A DNA stretch of 64,000 nt from contig NZ_MKZS01000001.1 of the NCBI RefSeq assembly GCF_001942495.1, forward strand, positions 7,487,821 to 7,551,820. The letters are read 5' to 3'. The position numbers were made by a program, and so were the translations under genes. This stretch comes from Moorena bouillonii PNG. GTDB lineage: Bacteria; Cyanobacteriota; Cyanobacteriia; Cyanobacteriales; Coleofasciculaceae. Position 1 is the first letter of the stretch. Every line of letters starts with the position of its first letter. The notes under the pieces are model-generated. The model searched no databases. It saw only the letters and a program-made list of their open reading frames with translations, and was not told where the DNA came from. Shown piece by piece: positions 1 to 8,792 of this stretch.

Positions 1-584
1 AGCGCGAAAACCACTCTACCGGAACTTTTTCCTGAAGCCATTGCGGTACTGCTACAGCCAGACTATTGAGTGCTGCTCGTAAGGTCTCACCAACCACTTC
101 TAGACGATGCATCACCCGAATTGCTGCTAACACATGAGTTGAGTCGCTGCGTTGCACCCCGCCCCCACTCAGCCATCCCCGCTCTTGACATCGTTCCAAA
201 AGTCGATCTAACAGCAACTCTTCGGCTTTGGCTTTCACTAATCGACCTCGAAACTCACTCAATACTGAACTATCGATACCAGGGTCTGCTAAAGGCAAAC
301 TTAACGCATATTTCCAATCGATTCGTCCTCGCACTGCTTGGGCTGCTTGAGCATCCGTTAAGTCCTCTATGTACTGCATGACTGTAATCAGCGCTAACCT
401 CCAAGCATCCCGATGCCGGTTGCCCTTGCTTTGATGGAAACAAGGCTCTCAACTGCTCATCCTGATATAGAATTCCCAATTCATCCCTGATACTCATTAC
501 TATACTCCCTTTGGGAAAAGCTGAGCGAGCAATGGTTGCTGTCTGTGGTGGTATCGGTGCTATTTTCTCAATTCTAAAGCACAT
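1..584 (-). pseudogene. IS1182-family transposase, frameshifted and cut by the window edge
   Basis: The reading frame starts at 584 with MCFRIEKIAPIPPQTATIAR and continues through RDELGILYQDEQL and LFPSKQGQP, the usual N-terminal order of IS1182-type DDE transposases. Near 410-430 the frame is lost. A +1 shift restores a clean frame that reads WRLALITVMQY, then RIDWKYALSLPLADPG, SSVLSEFRGRLV and the DSTHV motif holding a catalytic Asp, and stays open to base 1. The single frameshift means it is probably inactive, unless made by programmed frameshifting, for which no slippery site was seen. The rest of the transposase and the other terminal repeat lie outside the window. The opposite-strand ORF here is a shadow. 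Confidence 0.85.
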
Positions 585-717
585 TGGGGCAACTCCTCAG
601 TTTGACAACTAATACAATTGTTTCAACTTATAGTTCCACACCAACGACAAACAAAGGATATTTTCCACATCTGCTCACTATTTTGTAAACAAATATTAAG
701 TTCGCCAGCGGTATCAG

Positions 718-753
718 AATTGGGGGATTTAGGGGGCATTTGCGTAAGTCCTG
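718..753. repeat. half-copy of the CAGGACTTACGC inverted-repeat element
   Basis: The bases read GAATTGGGGGATTTAGGGGG and end in GCGTAAGTCCTG. This is one arm, inverted, of the complete 113-bp element at 2657-2769. It lies just downstream of the first porin stop codon. It is either a deletion remnant or a solo end. Confidence 0.7.
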
Positions 754-759
754 TTTTAC

Positions 760-2463
760 CTAGAATCTAAAGGTGGTACGGATCGCTCCAACCCAAATCG
801 TATCATTGTCATCATCGTGATTAGGATTAAAAATCACGTAGGCTCCTGGAGTAATCGTGATGTTCTGGGTGATGGGGAATTTGTACTGTGCTTCAATCAG
901 GTAAGAAGTATCATCTTCTGCATCAGTACCATCAATTTCCGTAGCCTTAGGTGGCACACCTCCAGCAAAACTCAGCACAGCTCCCTCTTTGCCAAAATCC
1001 ACGAAAGACAGGTTAGCTGACCAAGTGAAGATGTCAGCATTGTCACCTTCAGACACCGCACCATTATCATCTTCTGCGATCGCATCAACATAACCAAACC
1101 AACCGCCTAGGTGAATTTGTGAGCTCAGGCGAAGACTAGCTTGTGCTCCAAAGCGATTAGCAGAGGTAGCCGTCTCCCCAAAGGGTTGCTTGGCCAAGTC
1201 ACTACCAGTGCTACCGGAAAGATTCACATCCTCTCCTGGCTGGTAGCTACGGACGTAGGTCAAAGATATCTCCAAGTTATCAATGGGGGAAATCCCCAAT
1301 TGAGCGCCAGCGCTATAGGCACCATTGAACAATCCATCTCCCTCAGCAGGACTAGGCGCATCGCCATCATCAGCTAGATAAAGTAGTGATAGATTCAAGG
1401 CATCACTAAATTCATAGGTTAAACCGGCACCAGCCCCCTCTGGTCCGCGAAGGGTTACGGGGTTACGGCGGACAAACCGCGATAAGCCACCAGTGCCACT
1501 GCTTTCCAGGAAGGGGTTGTTGGGGTCAAAAGGGTCATCTATAGCAAGTCCAGATGTTCCCACATAAGCCGTGGTTTTTGTACCAATGGGGAAACGGTAG
1601 AACACGTCAGGAATTTCAACATCGTTGCCACTATCCGCATCATGACCCAAGCGAGCCATGTCGGTACCGGTCACATCACTGAGTTGAGTAAAGTTTCCTG
1701 CCTCCAAACGAATTCTCAACCGGTCTTTCCCGGTGAAGCTGGTATTTAAGTTCAAACGTACCCGGTTGCTTAAGGTAATGTTTTCATCAATGTCATCCCC
1801 ACTACCATCAGCTTGTTCTTCCCCAAAGGCACCAGCGAAGGTAAAGATCACCTCCCCTTTGAGTTTGGTGGTAGTAGAGAACTGATGGTCTTCTAGGAAA
1901 GCTACTCGACCTTCTAAGTTATCCACCCGTGCCCCTAGGGTAGCCAGTTCCGCTTCAAATTCCTGAATCAGCCGTTGCAGGGTTTCCAAGTCTTCCCGGG
2001 TAATAAAATCAGCGGTGCTCGCCGCAATTAATCGCTCAATTTGGTTCAAGCAAGCATTCAAACCAGCCGCAAATTCATAACGAGTAGTTGCCCGGTTTCC
2101 ACGGAATGTGCGGTTAGGATAACCAGCAATACAACCATACCGTTCTACCAGAGAGCGCAGAGCTTCATAGGCCCAGTCACCAGGAGATACATCCCGCAGT
2201 TGGGAAACACTGGTCACCTGGTCTATCGAATCTACATCAGTACTGTTGTTGTTGTAGAGATTGATTTGTTTCAAAATTTCCGAGTTAGACTCACCCTTAG
2301 ACTCACCCTTAGCCTGGGCAACCGATAGCTGTTGTAGAGCCGGAAGGGTTTCAGTAGAAGATGCGTCAAGCTTGGGAGCACCATAGGCGTTGTTAGCCAC
2401 CAGTAATGAAGCCCCTAGCAAAGCGGGACTATATTTGATCGTATTCCAAAAACTTGTTGACAT
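760..2463 (-). CDS. SLH-domain OprB-type porin (cyanobacterial iron-uptake porin family), copy 1
   Basis: This 567-residue protein should form an outer-membrane channel for small solutes; cyanobacterial members are often annotated as iron uptake porins. Residues 1-29 look like a signal peptide ending in AYGA. An S-layer homology domain spans about 91-140 (DVSPGDWAYEALRSLVERYG onward) and should bind peptidoglycan-linked polymer. Residues 156-192 form a predicted coiled coil, and about 200-567 is an OprB-like beta barrel ending in the aromatic outer-membrane signature TTFRF. It is a close tandem paralogue of the gene at 2935-4629. Against that copy it has a small KGESKGES duplication near residue 55. 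A TATAAT-like hexamer lies at 2493-2498 on the coding strand upstream. The transported substrate cannot be told from sequence. Confidence 0.9.
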   Translation of the reverse strand: MSTSFWNTIKYSPALLGASLLVANNAYGAPKLDASSTETLPALQQLSVAQAKGESKGESNSEILKQINLYNNNSTDVDSIDQVTSVSQLRDVSPGDWAYEALRSLVERYGCIAGYPNRTFRGNRATTRYEFAAGLNACLNQIERLIAASTADFITREDLETLQRLIQEFEAELATLGARVDNLEGRVAFLEDHQFSTTTKLKGEVIFTFAGAFGEEQADGSGDDIDENITLSNRVRLNLNTSFTGKDRLRIRLEAGNFTQLSDVTGTDMARLGHDADSGNDVEIPDVFYRFPIGTKTTAYVGTSGLAIDDPFDPNNPFLESSGTGGLSRFVRRNPVTLRGPEGAGAGLTYEFSDALNLSLLYLADDGDAPSPAEGDGLFNGAYSAGAQLGISPIDNLEISLTYVRSYQPGEDVNLSGSTGSDLAKQPFGETATSANRFGAQASLRLSSQIHLGGWFGYVDAIAEDDNGAVSEGDNADIFTWSANLSFVDFGKEGAVLSFAGGVPPKATEIDGTDAEDDTSYLIEAQYKFPITQNITITPGAYVIFNPNHDDDNDTIWVGAIRTTFRF

Positions 2464-2934
2464 GATTTCTCAATCAACCTCAACCCTAATAGATTATACT
2501 CTTGGACTCGAATTAGTCCGCAACCCTTAATCATAACCACTAAAATTAGTTATGTCTAGGACAACTCTGGATTAGTATATCATTGTTTGTGATTATTCGA
2601 GAAAGATACTCATCCTCGATTCTAGTCACTTAAGATACCAGTCTCGATAACCAACACAGGACTTACGCATTTGCCCCCTAAATCCCCCAATTCTGGGGGA
2701 CTTTGACATCATTACCCCCCAGAATTGGGGGGCTAGGGGGGCGAAATCAAGTTAACCGCGTAAGTCCTGCAACAGAGCAATGAATTTCTATGGGAAGTGC
2801 GATTATACCGGTTGAAGTTGAAGGGGAGGTAAGGCTTTATCTTACAAAAGTCAGCTATCTGCTGATAACTGACAGCAGATAGCTGATAGCAAAACCTAGA
2901 ATTTTTAACTAGAATTTTTAACTAGAATGTTTCC
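2464..2934. other. intergenic DNA between the two porins
   Basis: There is no gene here. It holds the promoter region of porin copy 1, a complete inverted-repeat element (2657-2769) and, near 2860-2935, simple repeats of the GCTGATA and TAGAATTTTTAAC type. The first 60 bases upstream of each porin start are clearly related, so the duplication included the promoter. The TATAAT seen upstream of copy 1 is not preserved upstream of copy 2. Confidence 0.6.
2657..2769. mobile_element. 113-bp MITE-like element with 12-bp terminal inverted repeats
   Basis: The ends are CAGGACTTACGC and GCGTAAGTCCTG, perfect inverted repeats. The inner sequence is a second inverted repeat, with CCCCCAATTCTGGGGG on one side and CCCCCAGAATTGGGGGG on the other. 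It has no coding capacity. Related ends occur at 718-753, 14325-14336, 17425-17434 and 19041-19185. Mobilisation in trans by an unseen transposase is inferred. Confidence 0.75.
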
Positions 2935-4629
2935 CTAGAACCTAAAAGTTGTACGGATGGCTCCAACCCAAATCGTATCATTGTCATCATCGTGATTAGG
3001 ATTGAAAATCACGTAGGCTCCTGGAGTAATCAGGATGTTCTTGGTAATGGGGAATTTGTACTGTGCCTCAATCAGGTAGGAAGTATCCTCATCTTCGTCA
3101 CCCCCATCAACTTCGGTAGCCTTAGGTGGCATACCCCCGGCAATACTGAACACAGCTCCCTCTTTGCCAACATCGACGAAAGACAGGTTGGCTGCCCAAG
3201 TGACAATGTCAGCATTGTCACCCTCTTCCACCGTACCATTATCATCTTCCGCTTCAGCATCAATATAACCAAACCAACCGCCGAGATGAATTTGTTCAGT
3301 CAAGCGAAAACTAGCTTGTGCTCCTAAGCGATTAGCCGAGGTAGGCACGCCGTTGCCGAAGGGGCGCTTAGCTAAGGGACTACCAGTGCTACCGGAAAGA
3401 TTGATATCCCCTTCTCGCTGGTAGCTACGGACGTAGATCAAAGATAGATCCAAGTTATCAATCGGTGAAATAGCCAGTTCAGCACCAGCACTATAAGAAC
3501 CATTGAACAATCCTAAGCCCTCACCGGGATTAGGCGCATCACCATCATCAGCTAGATAAAGTACTGATAGTTTCAAGGCATCACTAAATTTATAGCTGAA
3601 ACCGGCACCAGCTCCCTCTGCTCCGCGAAGGGTTAGGGGGTTACGGCGGTTAAACCGGGATAAGGCACCACTGCCACTGCTTGCCAGGAAGGGGTTGGTC
3701 GGGTTGAAAATGTTATCCAAGTCCAGGCCAGTGGTTCCCACATAACCCCTGAATTTCTTACCAATGGGGAAACGGTAGTACAAGTCATTAATGCCAACAT
3801 CGTTTCCACCACCAGCATCATGACCCAAGCGAGCCATGTCCGTACCAGTCACACCAGCGAGACTAGTAAAGTTTCCTGCCTGCAAACGAGTTCTCAACCG
3901 GTCTTTACCGGTGAAGCTGGTATCGAAGTTCAGACGTACCCGGTTACTTAAGGTAATGTTTTCATCAATGTCATCCCCACTACCATCAGCTTGTTCTTCC
4001 CCAAAGGCACCAGCGAAGGTAAACAGAACCTCCCCTTTTAGTTTGGTGGTGGTGGAGAACTGATGGTCTTCTAGGAAAGCCACCCGACCTTCTAGGTTAT
4101 CCACCCGTGCCCCTAGGGTAGCCAATTCGGATTCAAATTCTTGAATCAGCCGTTGCAGGGTTTCCAGGTCTTCCCGGGTAATAAAGTCAGCGGTGCTAGC
4201 TGCAATTAACCGCTCAATCTGGTTCAAGCAAGCATTCAAACCAGCCGCAAATTCATAACGAGTAGTTGCCCGGTTTCCACGGAATGTGCGGTTAGGATAA
4301 CCAGCAATACAGCCATACCGTTCTACCAGAGAGCGCAAAGCTTCATAGGCCCAGTCACCAGGAGATACGTCCCGCAGTTGGGAAACACTGGTGACCTGGT
4401 CGATCGAATCTACATCCCTGCCCTCGTTGTTGTAGATATTGATTTGTTTTAAAATTTCCGAGTTAGACTCACCAGTAGCCTGGGCAACCGTTAGCTCTTG
4501 TGGAGCCACTTGAGCTTCAGTAGAAGATTCCTCAAGGCTGGGAGCACCATAGGCGCTGTTAGCCACCAGCAGTGAAGCCCCTAGCAAAGCGGGACTATAT
4601 TTGATCGTATTCCAAAAACTTGTTGACAT
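2935..4629 (-). CDS. SLH-domain OprB-type porin, copy 2
   Basis: At 564 residues it has the architecture of copy 1: a signal peptide, an SLH domain, a coiled coil and an OprB barrel ending in TTFRF. The stretch from the SLH domain through the start of the barrel is almost identical to copy 1, and the first 30 residues differ at only a few positions. The outer part of the barrel (about 230-440) has diverged, for example NDVGINDLYYRFPIGKKFRG against NDVEIPDVFYRFPIGTKTTA. This suggests recent duplication or gene conversion of the anchor with divergence of pore loops. The two may differ in substrate or in timing of expression. Confidence 0.9.
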   Translation of the reverse strand: MSTSFWNTIKYSPALLGASLLVANSAYGAPSLEESSTEAQVAPQELTVAQATGESNSEILKQINIYNNEGRDVDSIDQVTSVSQLRDVSPGDWAYEALRSLVERYGCIAGYPNRTFRGNRATTRYEFAAGLNACLNQIERLIAASTADFITREDLETLQRLIQEFESELATLGARVDNLEGRVAFLEDHQFSTTTKLKGEVLFTFAGAFGEEQADGSGDDIDENITLSNRVRLNFDTSFTGKDRLRTRLQAGNFTSLAGVTGTDMARLGHDAGGGNDVGINDLYYRFPIGKKFRGYVGTTGLDLDNIFNPTNPFLASSGSGALSRFNRRNPLTLRGAEGAGAGFSYKFSDALKLSVLYLADDGDAPNPGEGLGLFNGSYSAGAELAISPIDNLDLSLIYVRSYQREGDINLSGSTGSPLAKRPFGNGVPTSANRLGAQASFRLTEQIHLGGWFGYIDAEAEDDNGTVEEGDNADIVTWAANLSFVDVGKEGAVFSIAGGMPPKATEVDGGDEDEDTSYLIEAQYKFPITKNILITPGAYVIFNPNHDDDNDTIWVGAIRTTFRF

Positions 4630-5080
4630 GATTTCTCAATCAACCTCACACCTAGTAGACAACACTCTTGGACTCAACTGAGTCCGCCACTTTTTCCTAC
4701 AACCACTAAAATTCGTTAGTTATAGGACTACTCTGGATTAGCATATCATTTTTTGTGTGATCAGGGGAGCTAGCTTTTCGAGAAAAATACTCGATTGTAG
4801 TGACGTAGGATACCAATGTTTTTAAGCAACAGAGCAATAGCTGTCTGTGCGCTCTAGATTTTACCGGTTGAGGTTGAAGAGGAGGTAAGGCTTTGGTAAT
4901 ACTCAGGTTAAGAAGGACGCTTTTATGTTTACGGCTAGCATATTATCTGGCTAGAATATGGTATAGCAATCCTAATTGCAACGTCAACAAGCCAGCGGTT
5001 CAGATTCTTACCCATCTTTGCCCTGTTGGCTTGTTCTGGTATTTAAAAACTCAGATCGGATTGCTATGTAATTCGTGAAC
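4630..5080. other. intergenic DNA between phoU and porin copy 2
   Basis: This stretch holds the upstream region of porin copy 2, including a short hairpin at 4670-4685 (GGACTC/GAGTCC), and the inverted repeat at 4961-5069. I see no convincing gene; the 61-codon ORF at 4893 lies over the inverted repeat and has no family features. Confidence 0.5.
4961..5069. repeat. imperfect inverted-repeat element with ATAGCAATCC ends
   Basis: ATAGCAATCC at 4963-4972 is matched by GGATTGCTAT at 5058-5067. Inside these, AACAAGCCA at about 4986-4994 pairs with TGGCTTGTT at about 5027-5035. The layout is that of a short non-coding element. A single ATAGCAATCC end also occurs near 34864. Confidence 0.6.
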
Positions 5081-5743
5081 TTAACGGCTAGGAATAACTC
5101 CTGAACGGTGACCAGTGACAATATAAGAGACTCGTTGACCGATATTGGTAGCATGGTCAGCCATTCGTTCTAAATGGCGAATCACTAGTCCTAGTAAAAG
5201 AATTGGTTCAACAACACCCTTGATATCCCGCTGACTGGCCAAGGTTTGATACACTTGGTCATAGGCATCGTCTACGGTGTCGTCCAGCTTTTTGACCGTT
5301 TGCCCAGCAATGGCATCTAAATCCGCTAGGGCTTTCAAACTTGTTGCCAGCATAGCTTGGGCATGATGAGACATCAGTTCAACCTCTGGCATACAGGCAT
5401 GGGGTGGATAAGGAAACAGCTTTATTGATAGTTCTGCCAGGTCTTCAGCATAATCACCAATGCGCTCTAAATCTCGTACTAGTTGCATAAAGGCACTCAG
5501 AAGCCGTAAATCTTGGGCAACGGGAGATTGCAGAGCCATTAGCGTCACACATTCCATCTCAATTTGGTGATAGTAGCCATCAATGCGCTTATCAAGAGAG
5601 GCAAGATGTTGGGCAGTCTCGAGATTGCGCTCAAAGAGGGCTTGATGGCTCAGTCGAAAAGATTGCTCTACCAGAGCCCCCATACGCAAAACATCTTGTG
5701 CCAAACGCTTCAGGGAGCGCTGGAAGTGAGAACGCTCAGACAT
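5081..5743 (-). CDS. phoU: PhoU, phosphate signalling regulator
   Basis: PhoU is a dimeric, metal-binding, all-helical cytoplasmic protein that links the phosphate transporter to the phosphate sensor kinase and keeps the regulon off when phosphate is plentiful. The protein carries the two repeated three-helix PhoU motifs, seen as LRLLSAFMQLVRDLERIGDY and then LLGLVIRHLERMADHATNIG. From the Met at 5743 it has 220 residues, the normal family length. The open frame reaches back to 5971, but the added 76 residues run through a HIP1/palindromic repeat and lack family similarity, so an internal start (5743, or 5782) is preferred. It follows sphS and sphR on the same strand, separated by 560 bases of repeats. 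Confidence 0.9.
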   Translation of the reverse strand: MSERSHFQRSLKRLAQDVLRMGALVEQSFRLSHQALFERNLETAQHLASLDKRIDGYYHQIEMECVTLMALQSPVAQDLRLLSAFMQLVRDLERIGDYAEDLAELSIKLFPYPPHACMPEVELMSHHAQAMLATSLKALADLDAIAGQTVKKLDDTVDDAYDQVYQTLASQRDIKGVVEPILLLGLVIRHLERMADHATNIGQRVSYIVTGHRSGVIPSR

Positions 5744-5894
5744 GTTGCTCACAGAACTAGTATGAGAAAATAAACTCACCATAAAATCAGATTGGTAAGG
5801 GAAGACTGGAAGCTCCTGTCCTTTACATTTATGCATGGGGAGCAAAGCTTTCCGGTAACATAAATAACTGGCCAACAGCACATCAAGATTAGAT

Positions 5895-5922
5895 GCGATC
5901 GCGTAGCGTGGCCTACGGCCAA
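5895..5922. repeat. HIP1 site fused to the GCGTAGCGTGGCC palindromic repeat
   Basis: GCGATCGC is followed directly by GCGTAGCGTGGCCTACGGCC. This is one member of the short palindromic repeat family found at over a dozen places in the window, and it lies just upstream of phoU. Confidence 0.7.
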
Positions 5923-5985
5923 TCGCCCTTAGCCATCCTTCCGGTGAACAAATTAACAGGCAGTAGTTCAATGAAAGTTTTAGGG

Positions 5986-6090
5986 GTTACAGGTTAGCTG
6001 GTTACAGGTTAGCTGGTTACAGGTTAGCTGGTTATAGGTTAGCTGGTTATAGGTTAGCTAGTTACAGGTTAGCTGGTTACAGGTTAGCTG
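5986..6090. repeat. seven tandem copies of a 15-bp repeat
   Basis: The unit GTTACAGGTTAGCTG repeats from 5986 every 15 bases. Two units have GTTATAG in place of GTTACAG and one ends in CTA. There is no spacer sequence, so it is a minisatellite rather than a CRISPR. It sits between sphS and phoU. Confidence 0.9.
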
Positions 6091-6101
6091 GTTATTAAAC
6101 C

Positions 6102-6182
6102 TTGGCCTATGGGCCACGCTACGGAACCTACCCTACGGGAACGCCAAGGGCCAACAACCTTGGCCTATTGGCCACGCTACGG
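6102..6182. repeat. two copies of the GGCCACGCTACG palindromic repeat
   Basis: TTGGCCTATGGGCCACGCTACGG-type copies lie at 6102-6124 and 6160-6182, with a partial, rearranged copy between them. They belong to the family whose other strand reads CGTAGCGTGGCC. Confidence 0.7.
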
Positions 6183-6198
6183 TAACAACCAAACAACT

Positions 6199-6247
6199 TT
6201 TAACCTTTAACCTTAAACCTTTAACTTTCAACCTTTAACCTTTAACC
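6199..6247. repeat. heptanucleotide tandem repeat (TTTAACC)x7
   Basis: Seven consecutive 7-bp units, TTTAACC with single changes (TTAAACC, TTTAACT, TTCAACC), run without interruption. They resemble a SphR/Pho box in letters (TTTAACCT) but have a period of 7 instead of 11, so a simple cyanobacterial STRR is the better reading. Confidence 0.85.
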
Positions 6248-6307
6248 AAACAACCTACCAGGGCGAGCAGGATAAGACACTATAACACTTAGTAATAGCA
6301 AATTGAA

Positions 6308-7615
6308 TCAACCTTTGGTAGTATCTGGAAGTGCAATTTCTATACAGGCACCACCTGTTTCCCAGTGATTGGTGGCTAGGATAGAGCCACCGTGAGCTTC
6401 AATAATTTGCTGCACAATGGATAGTCCTAGACCACTGCCACCACGAACAGGTAAGGGGTTTCCATTACTATAATTAGTCTGCTCTCTAGCCCTTGACTGA
6501 TCTCCCCGGTAAAGTCGCTCAAAGACACGGGGTAAATCTGACTCGGCAAAACCATCTCCTGCGTCGATCACCTTAATTTGAATCCAAGTATCGCAAACAG
6601 CCGCCTTCTGGGAAGAGATAGCATTAACCTCAACTCGAATGGCAGCCTGAGATGGACTGTGTTTAATACTGTTGTCAAATAAATTCAGAAACACCTGAGT
6701 CAGGCGAGAGGGATCCGCTTGCAGATACACTTGATTGGGTCCATGATAGGCAAGGGTTAAGTCTTTCTGTTGAGCTAGGAGTTCTAGGGTTTGCCAGACC
6801 CTAAAAATTAAACTCTTTAGTTCTATGGATTGACAGTTAAGATGTAGAGTCGGGTCTTGCTTGAGTTTACTAATTTCCAGCCAATCTTCCACAAGCTGAA
6901 TCAGGCGTTTGACTTCTGCCAGCATTTTCTGTACCCAGCGGCTTTCCTGAGGCTCCAGACGGCTCTGTAACGTTTCCGCCACTAAACTAATGGAGGTTAA
7001 GGGGGTTCTTAGTTCGTGGGCTAAATCCCCAAACCACTGGTTGCGAGACTCAGCCAGTTCTACCAAAGGTTGTTGATTTTCCAGAAACACACCAACTTGT
7101 TTCTGGGGTAAGGGCCAACTGGAAGCTCTTAGATAAAGCGATCGCATTTCACCCATGGCCTCCCCATTTAAGCAACTGGGGTGAAATACCCATTCACAGA
7201 TCCCAGCTTGCTGCTGCTGACGGGTAGTTTGAATCAGCTGATCTAATTCGTAGGAACGCACCCACTCCAGGAATAACCGGATTTCTCCTGACTCCCAGTC
7301 ATGAATATGTAATAACTGACGTGCTTGCTGGTTGCACCAGAGTAACTGGTTTTCTTCATCCACCAGAAAATAACCTAAGGGTGCTACCTGAAGTAATTCT
7401 TGCCAGGTTTGCAGTTCGTGCTCCATCACTTCTCGTTGGTGATTGGCTCTTGCGATCGCTTGCCGCAAACGAGAAACTGCCGACAATGAGTTGCTGGTAG
7501 CATCCGCCTGTAGTGTTCCCAACATTTGCTGTAGCCGTCGTTTGAGTTGGTGCTGCTGCCACAGCCACAGCCCAATTCCCAAAGCCAGACCTAGTAAAAA
7601 TGCTAGGAGGATCAT
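6308..7615 (-). CDS. sphS: phosphate-sensing histidine kinase SphS
   Basis: SphS is the cyanobacterial PhoR-like kinase that phosphorylates SphR when phosphate is scarce. The 435-residue protein begins with one hydrophobic segment (residues 2-19). A PAS-like domain follows at about 70-185 (APLGYFLVDEENQLLWCNQQ). The H-box is FGDLAHELRTPLTSIS with phospho-acceptor His200, and after it come the N-box NLFDNSIKHSP and the G-boxes DAGDGFAESDL and GGSGLGLSIVQQI. All catalytic boxes look intact. It lies 143 bases downstream of the response regulator sphR and upstream of phoU, the expected partners. The SphS name rests on this context and architecture. Confidence 0.88.
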   Translation of the reverse strand: MILLAFLLGLALGIGLWLWQQHQLKRRLQQMLGTLQADATSNSLSAVSRLRQAIARANHQREVMEHELQTWQELLQVAPLGYFLVDEENQLLWCNQQARQLLHIHDWESGEIRLFLEWVRSYELDQLIQTTRQQQQAGICEWVFHPSCLNGEAMGEMRSLYLRASSWPLPQKQVGVFLENQQPLVELAESRNQWFGDLAHELRTPLTSISLVAETLQSRLEPQESRWVQKMLAEVKRLIQLVEDWLEISKLKQDPTLHLNCQSIELKSLIFRVWQTLELLAQQKDLTLAYHGPNQVYLQADPSRLTQVFLNLFDNSIKHSPSQAAIRVEVNAISSQKAAVCDTWIQIKVIDAGDGFAESDLPRVFERLYRGDQSRAREQTNYSNGNPLPVRGGSGLGLSIVQQIIEAHGGSILATNHWETGGACIEIALPDTTKG

Positions 7616-7720
7616 AATTAAAAAAATATGAAGTATTAAGGACTTCGTACTTTATACTACTTTATCCTTTATCTCTCCTTCATATTCCATTCATTATTTA
7701 TCCTTGATTCTTGATATTTT

Positions 7721-7752
7721 CTCTATCCTTTCTCTATCCTTTCTCTATCCTT
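7721..7752. repeat. 11-bp tandem repeat between sphR and sphS
   Basis: CTCTATCCTTT is repeated nearly three times at 11-base spacing in the 143-bp gap between the regulator and kinase genes. Confidence 0.8.
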
Positions 7753-7758
7753 GATTAT

Positions 7759-8505
7759 TTATCCAAACCGATAACCAAAACCGCGTACAGTGATCAGGTA
7801 TTCTGGTTTACTAGGGTCTTCCTCTAATTTTTCCCGTAACCAGCGAATATGAACATCGACGGTTTTAGTATCTCCCACAAAATCCATTCCCCATACTTGA
7901 TCAATTAATTGCTCCCGAGACCAAACTCGGCGGGGATTATTAATAAATAACTCCAAAAGTCGAAACTCCTTGGGAGATAAATTAACGTCTTCTCCCCGAA
8001 CCGTCACCCGACACTCTTGGGGGTACAGCTTGATCTCTCGGAATTGCTGCACTGGTGTTGGAGTCATACCATTCAAGTGTTGGCGACGAATTAAGGCTCG
8101 GCAACGAGCAATCAACTCCCGCATACTGAACGGTTTAGTGAGGTAGTCGTCTGCACCAACTTCCAAACCTAAAACCCGATCTGTTTCACTAGCTTTGGCA
8201 CTGAGAATCATGATCGGAATGGGATTTCCTCGATAACGTAGCAACCGACACAGATCTAAACCATTAACCTGAGGTAACATTAGGTCTAATATGAGCAAAT
8301 CCACAGAGTAACCAGTTTGATCGCTATCCTGAAGCATACTCAAAGCTGTAGCGCCGTCCGAAGCAGTTAAAACCTCGTAACCTTCTTCTTCCAGGGCTAG
8401 GACGATCATTTCTCGGATTAGTTCTTCGTCTTCCACCACTAAGACATGTTTAGCCTTGGTCAGTTCTGAACCGGAAGGACTGTGGGGTATGTCGAGAGCA
8501 AGCAT
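7759..8505 (-). CDS. sphR: phosphate response regulator SphR (OmpR/PhoB family)
   Basis: This 248-residue two-domain regulator should bind Pho boxes upstream of phosphate-scavenging genes once phosphorylated by SphS. The receiver domain spans about 18-135, with acidic residues in VVEDEE, phospho-acceptor Asp74 in LILDLMLP and the conserved Lys124 in LTKPFS. The C-terminal winged helix spans about 150-248 (LSPKEFRLLELFINNPRRVW, DTKTVDVHIRWLREKLE, ITVRGFGYRF). It is the first gene of the sphR-sphS-phoU run. No pst transporter genes are visible next to it. Confidence 0.9.
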   Translation of the reverse strand: MLALDIPHSPSGSELTKAKHVLVVEDEELIREMIVLALEEEGYEVLTASDGATALSMLQDSDQTGYSVDLLILDLMLPQVNGLDLCRLLRYRGNPIPIMILSAKASETDRVLGLEVGADDYLTKPFSMRELIARCRALIRRQHLNGMTPTPVQQFREIKLYPQECRVTVRGEDVNLSPKEFRLLELFINNPRRVWSREQLIDQVWGMDFVGDTKTVDVHIRWLREKLEEDPSKPEYLITVRGFGYRFG

Positions 8506-8792
8506 AAAGTAAGAAAAGTTGGTAACTGAGGTTACAAGTCAAGATATACAAGCAGTGCCACGCATCTGTCAATCAGAATATTGACTTAATCATCAATTAA
8601 CCGGATTTTTACCAAAATCTTATCTGGCTGCGGATAGATTATGGAGCCATTTTGCCTAATTAAGAGAAAATCCCCCTTAATAAGGGGGGTTAGGGGGGAT
8701 CCATAGGCATTAAAGCCAAACAAAACCTCTGCACCTAATTGAAATGAGCAGTTGGGCAGATGACACAAGAACTAACACTCTAAAAATTAACC
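8506..8792. other. divergent intergenic region upstream of sphR and the creatininase gene
   Basis: It separates sphR (minus) from the creatininase gene (plus) and so must hold both promoters. At about 8669-8700 there is a C/G-run inverted repeat, ATCCCCCTTAATAAGGGGGG followed by TTAGGGGGGAT, a common cyanobacterial interspersed motif. No gene was found. Confidence 0.5.

Noticed and set aside
70-381. 103-codon plus-strand ORF at the left edge
   Set aside because: It is antisense to the IS1182 transposase frame and has no family features.
4893-5078. 61-codon ORF upstream of porin copy 2
   Set aside because: It overlies an inverted-repeat element and lacks a ribosome binding site or any recognisable motif.
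5744-5971. 76-residue N-terminal extension of PhoU
   Set aside because: It runs through a HIP1/palindromic repeat and does not resemble PhoU; the internal Met gives the normal length.
5986-6090. CRISPR-like array of 15-bp repeats
   Set aside because: The units are contiguous with no spacers and no cas gene is near; it is a minisatellite.
6199-6247. Pho box array for SphR (TTTAACCT-like units beside the phosphate genes)
   Set aside because: The period is 7 bases, not 11, and the tract lies downstream of sphS instead of upstream of a promoter; it fits the heptamer repeats seen elsewhere.
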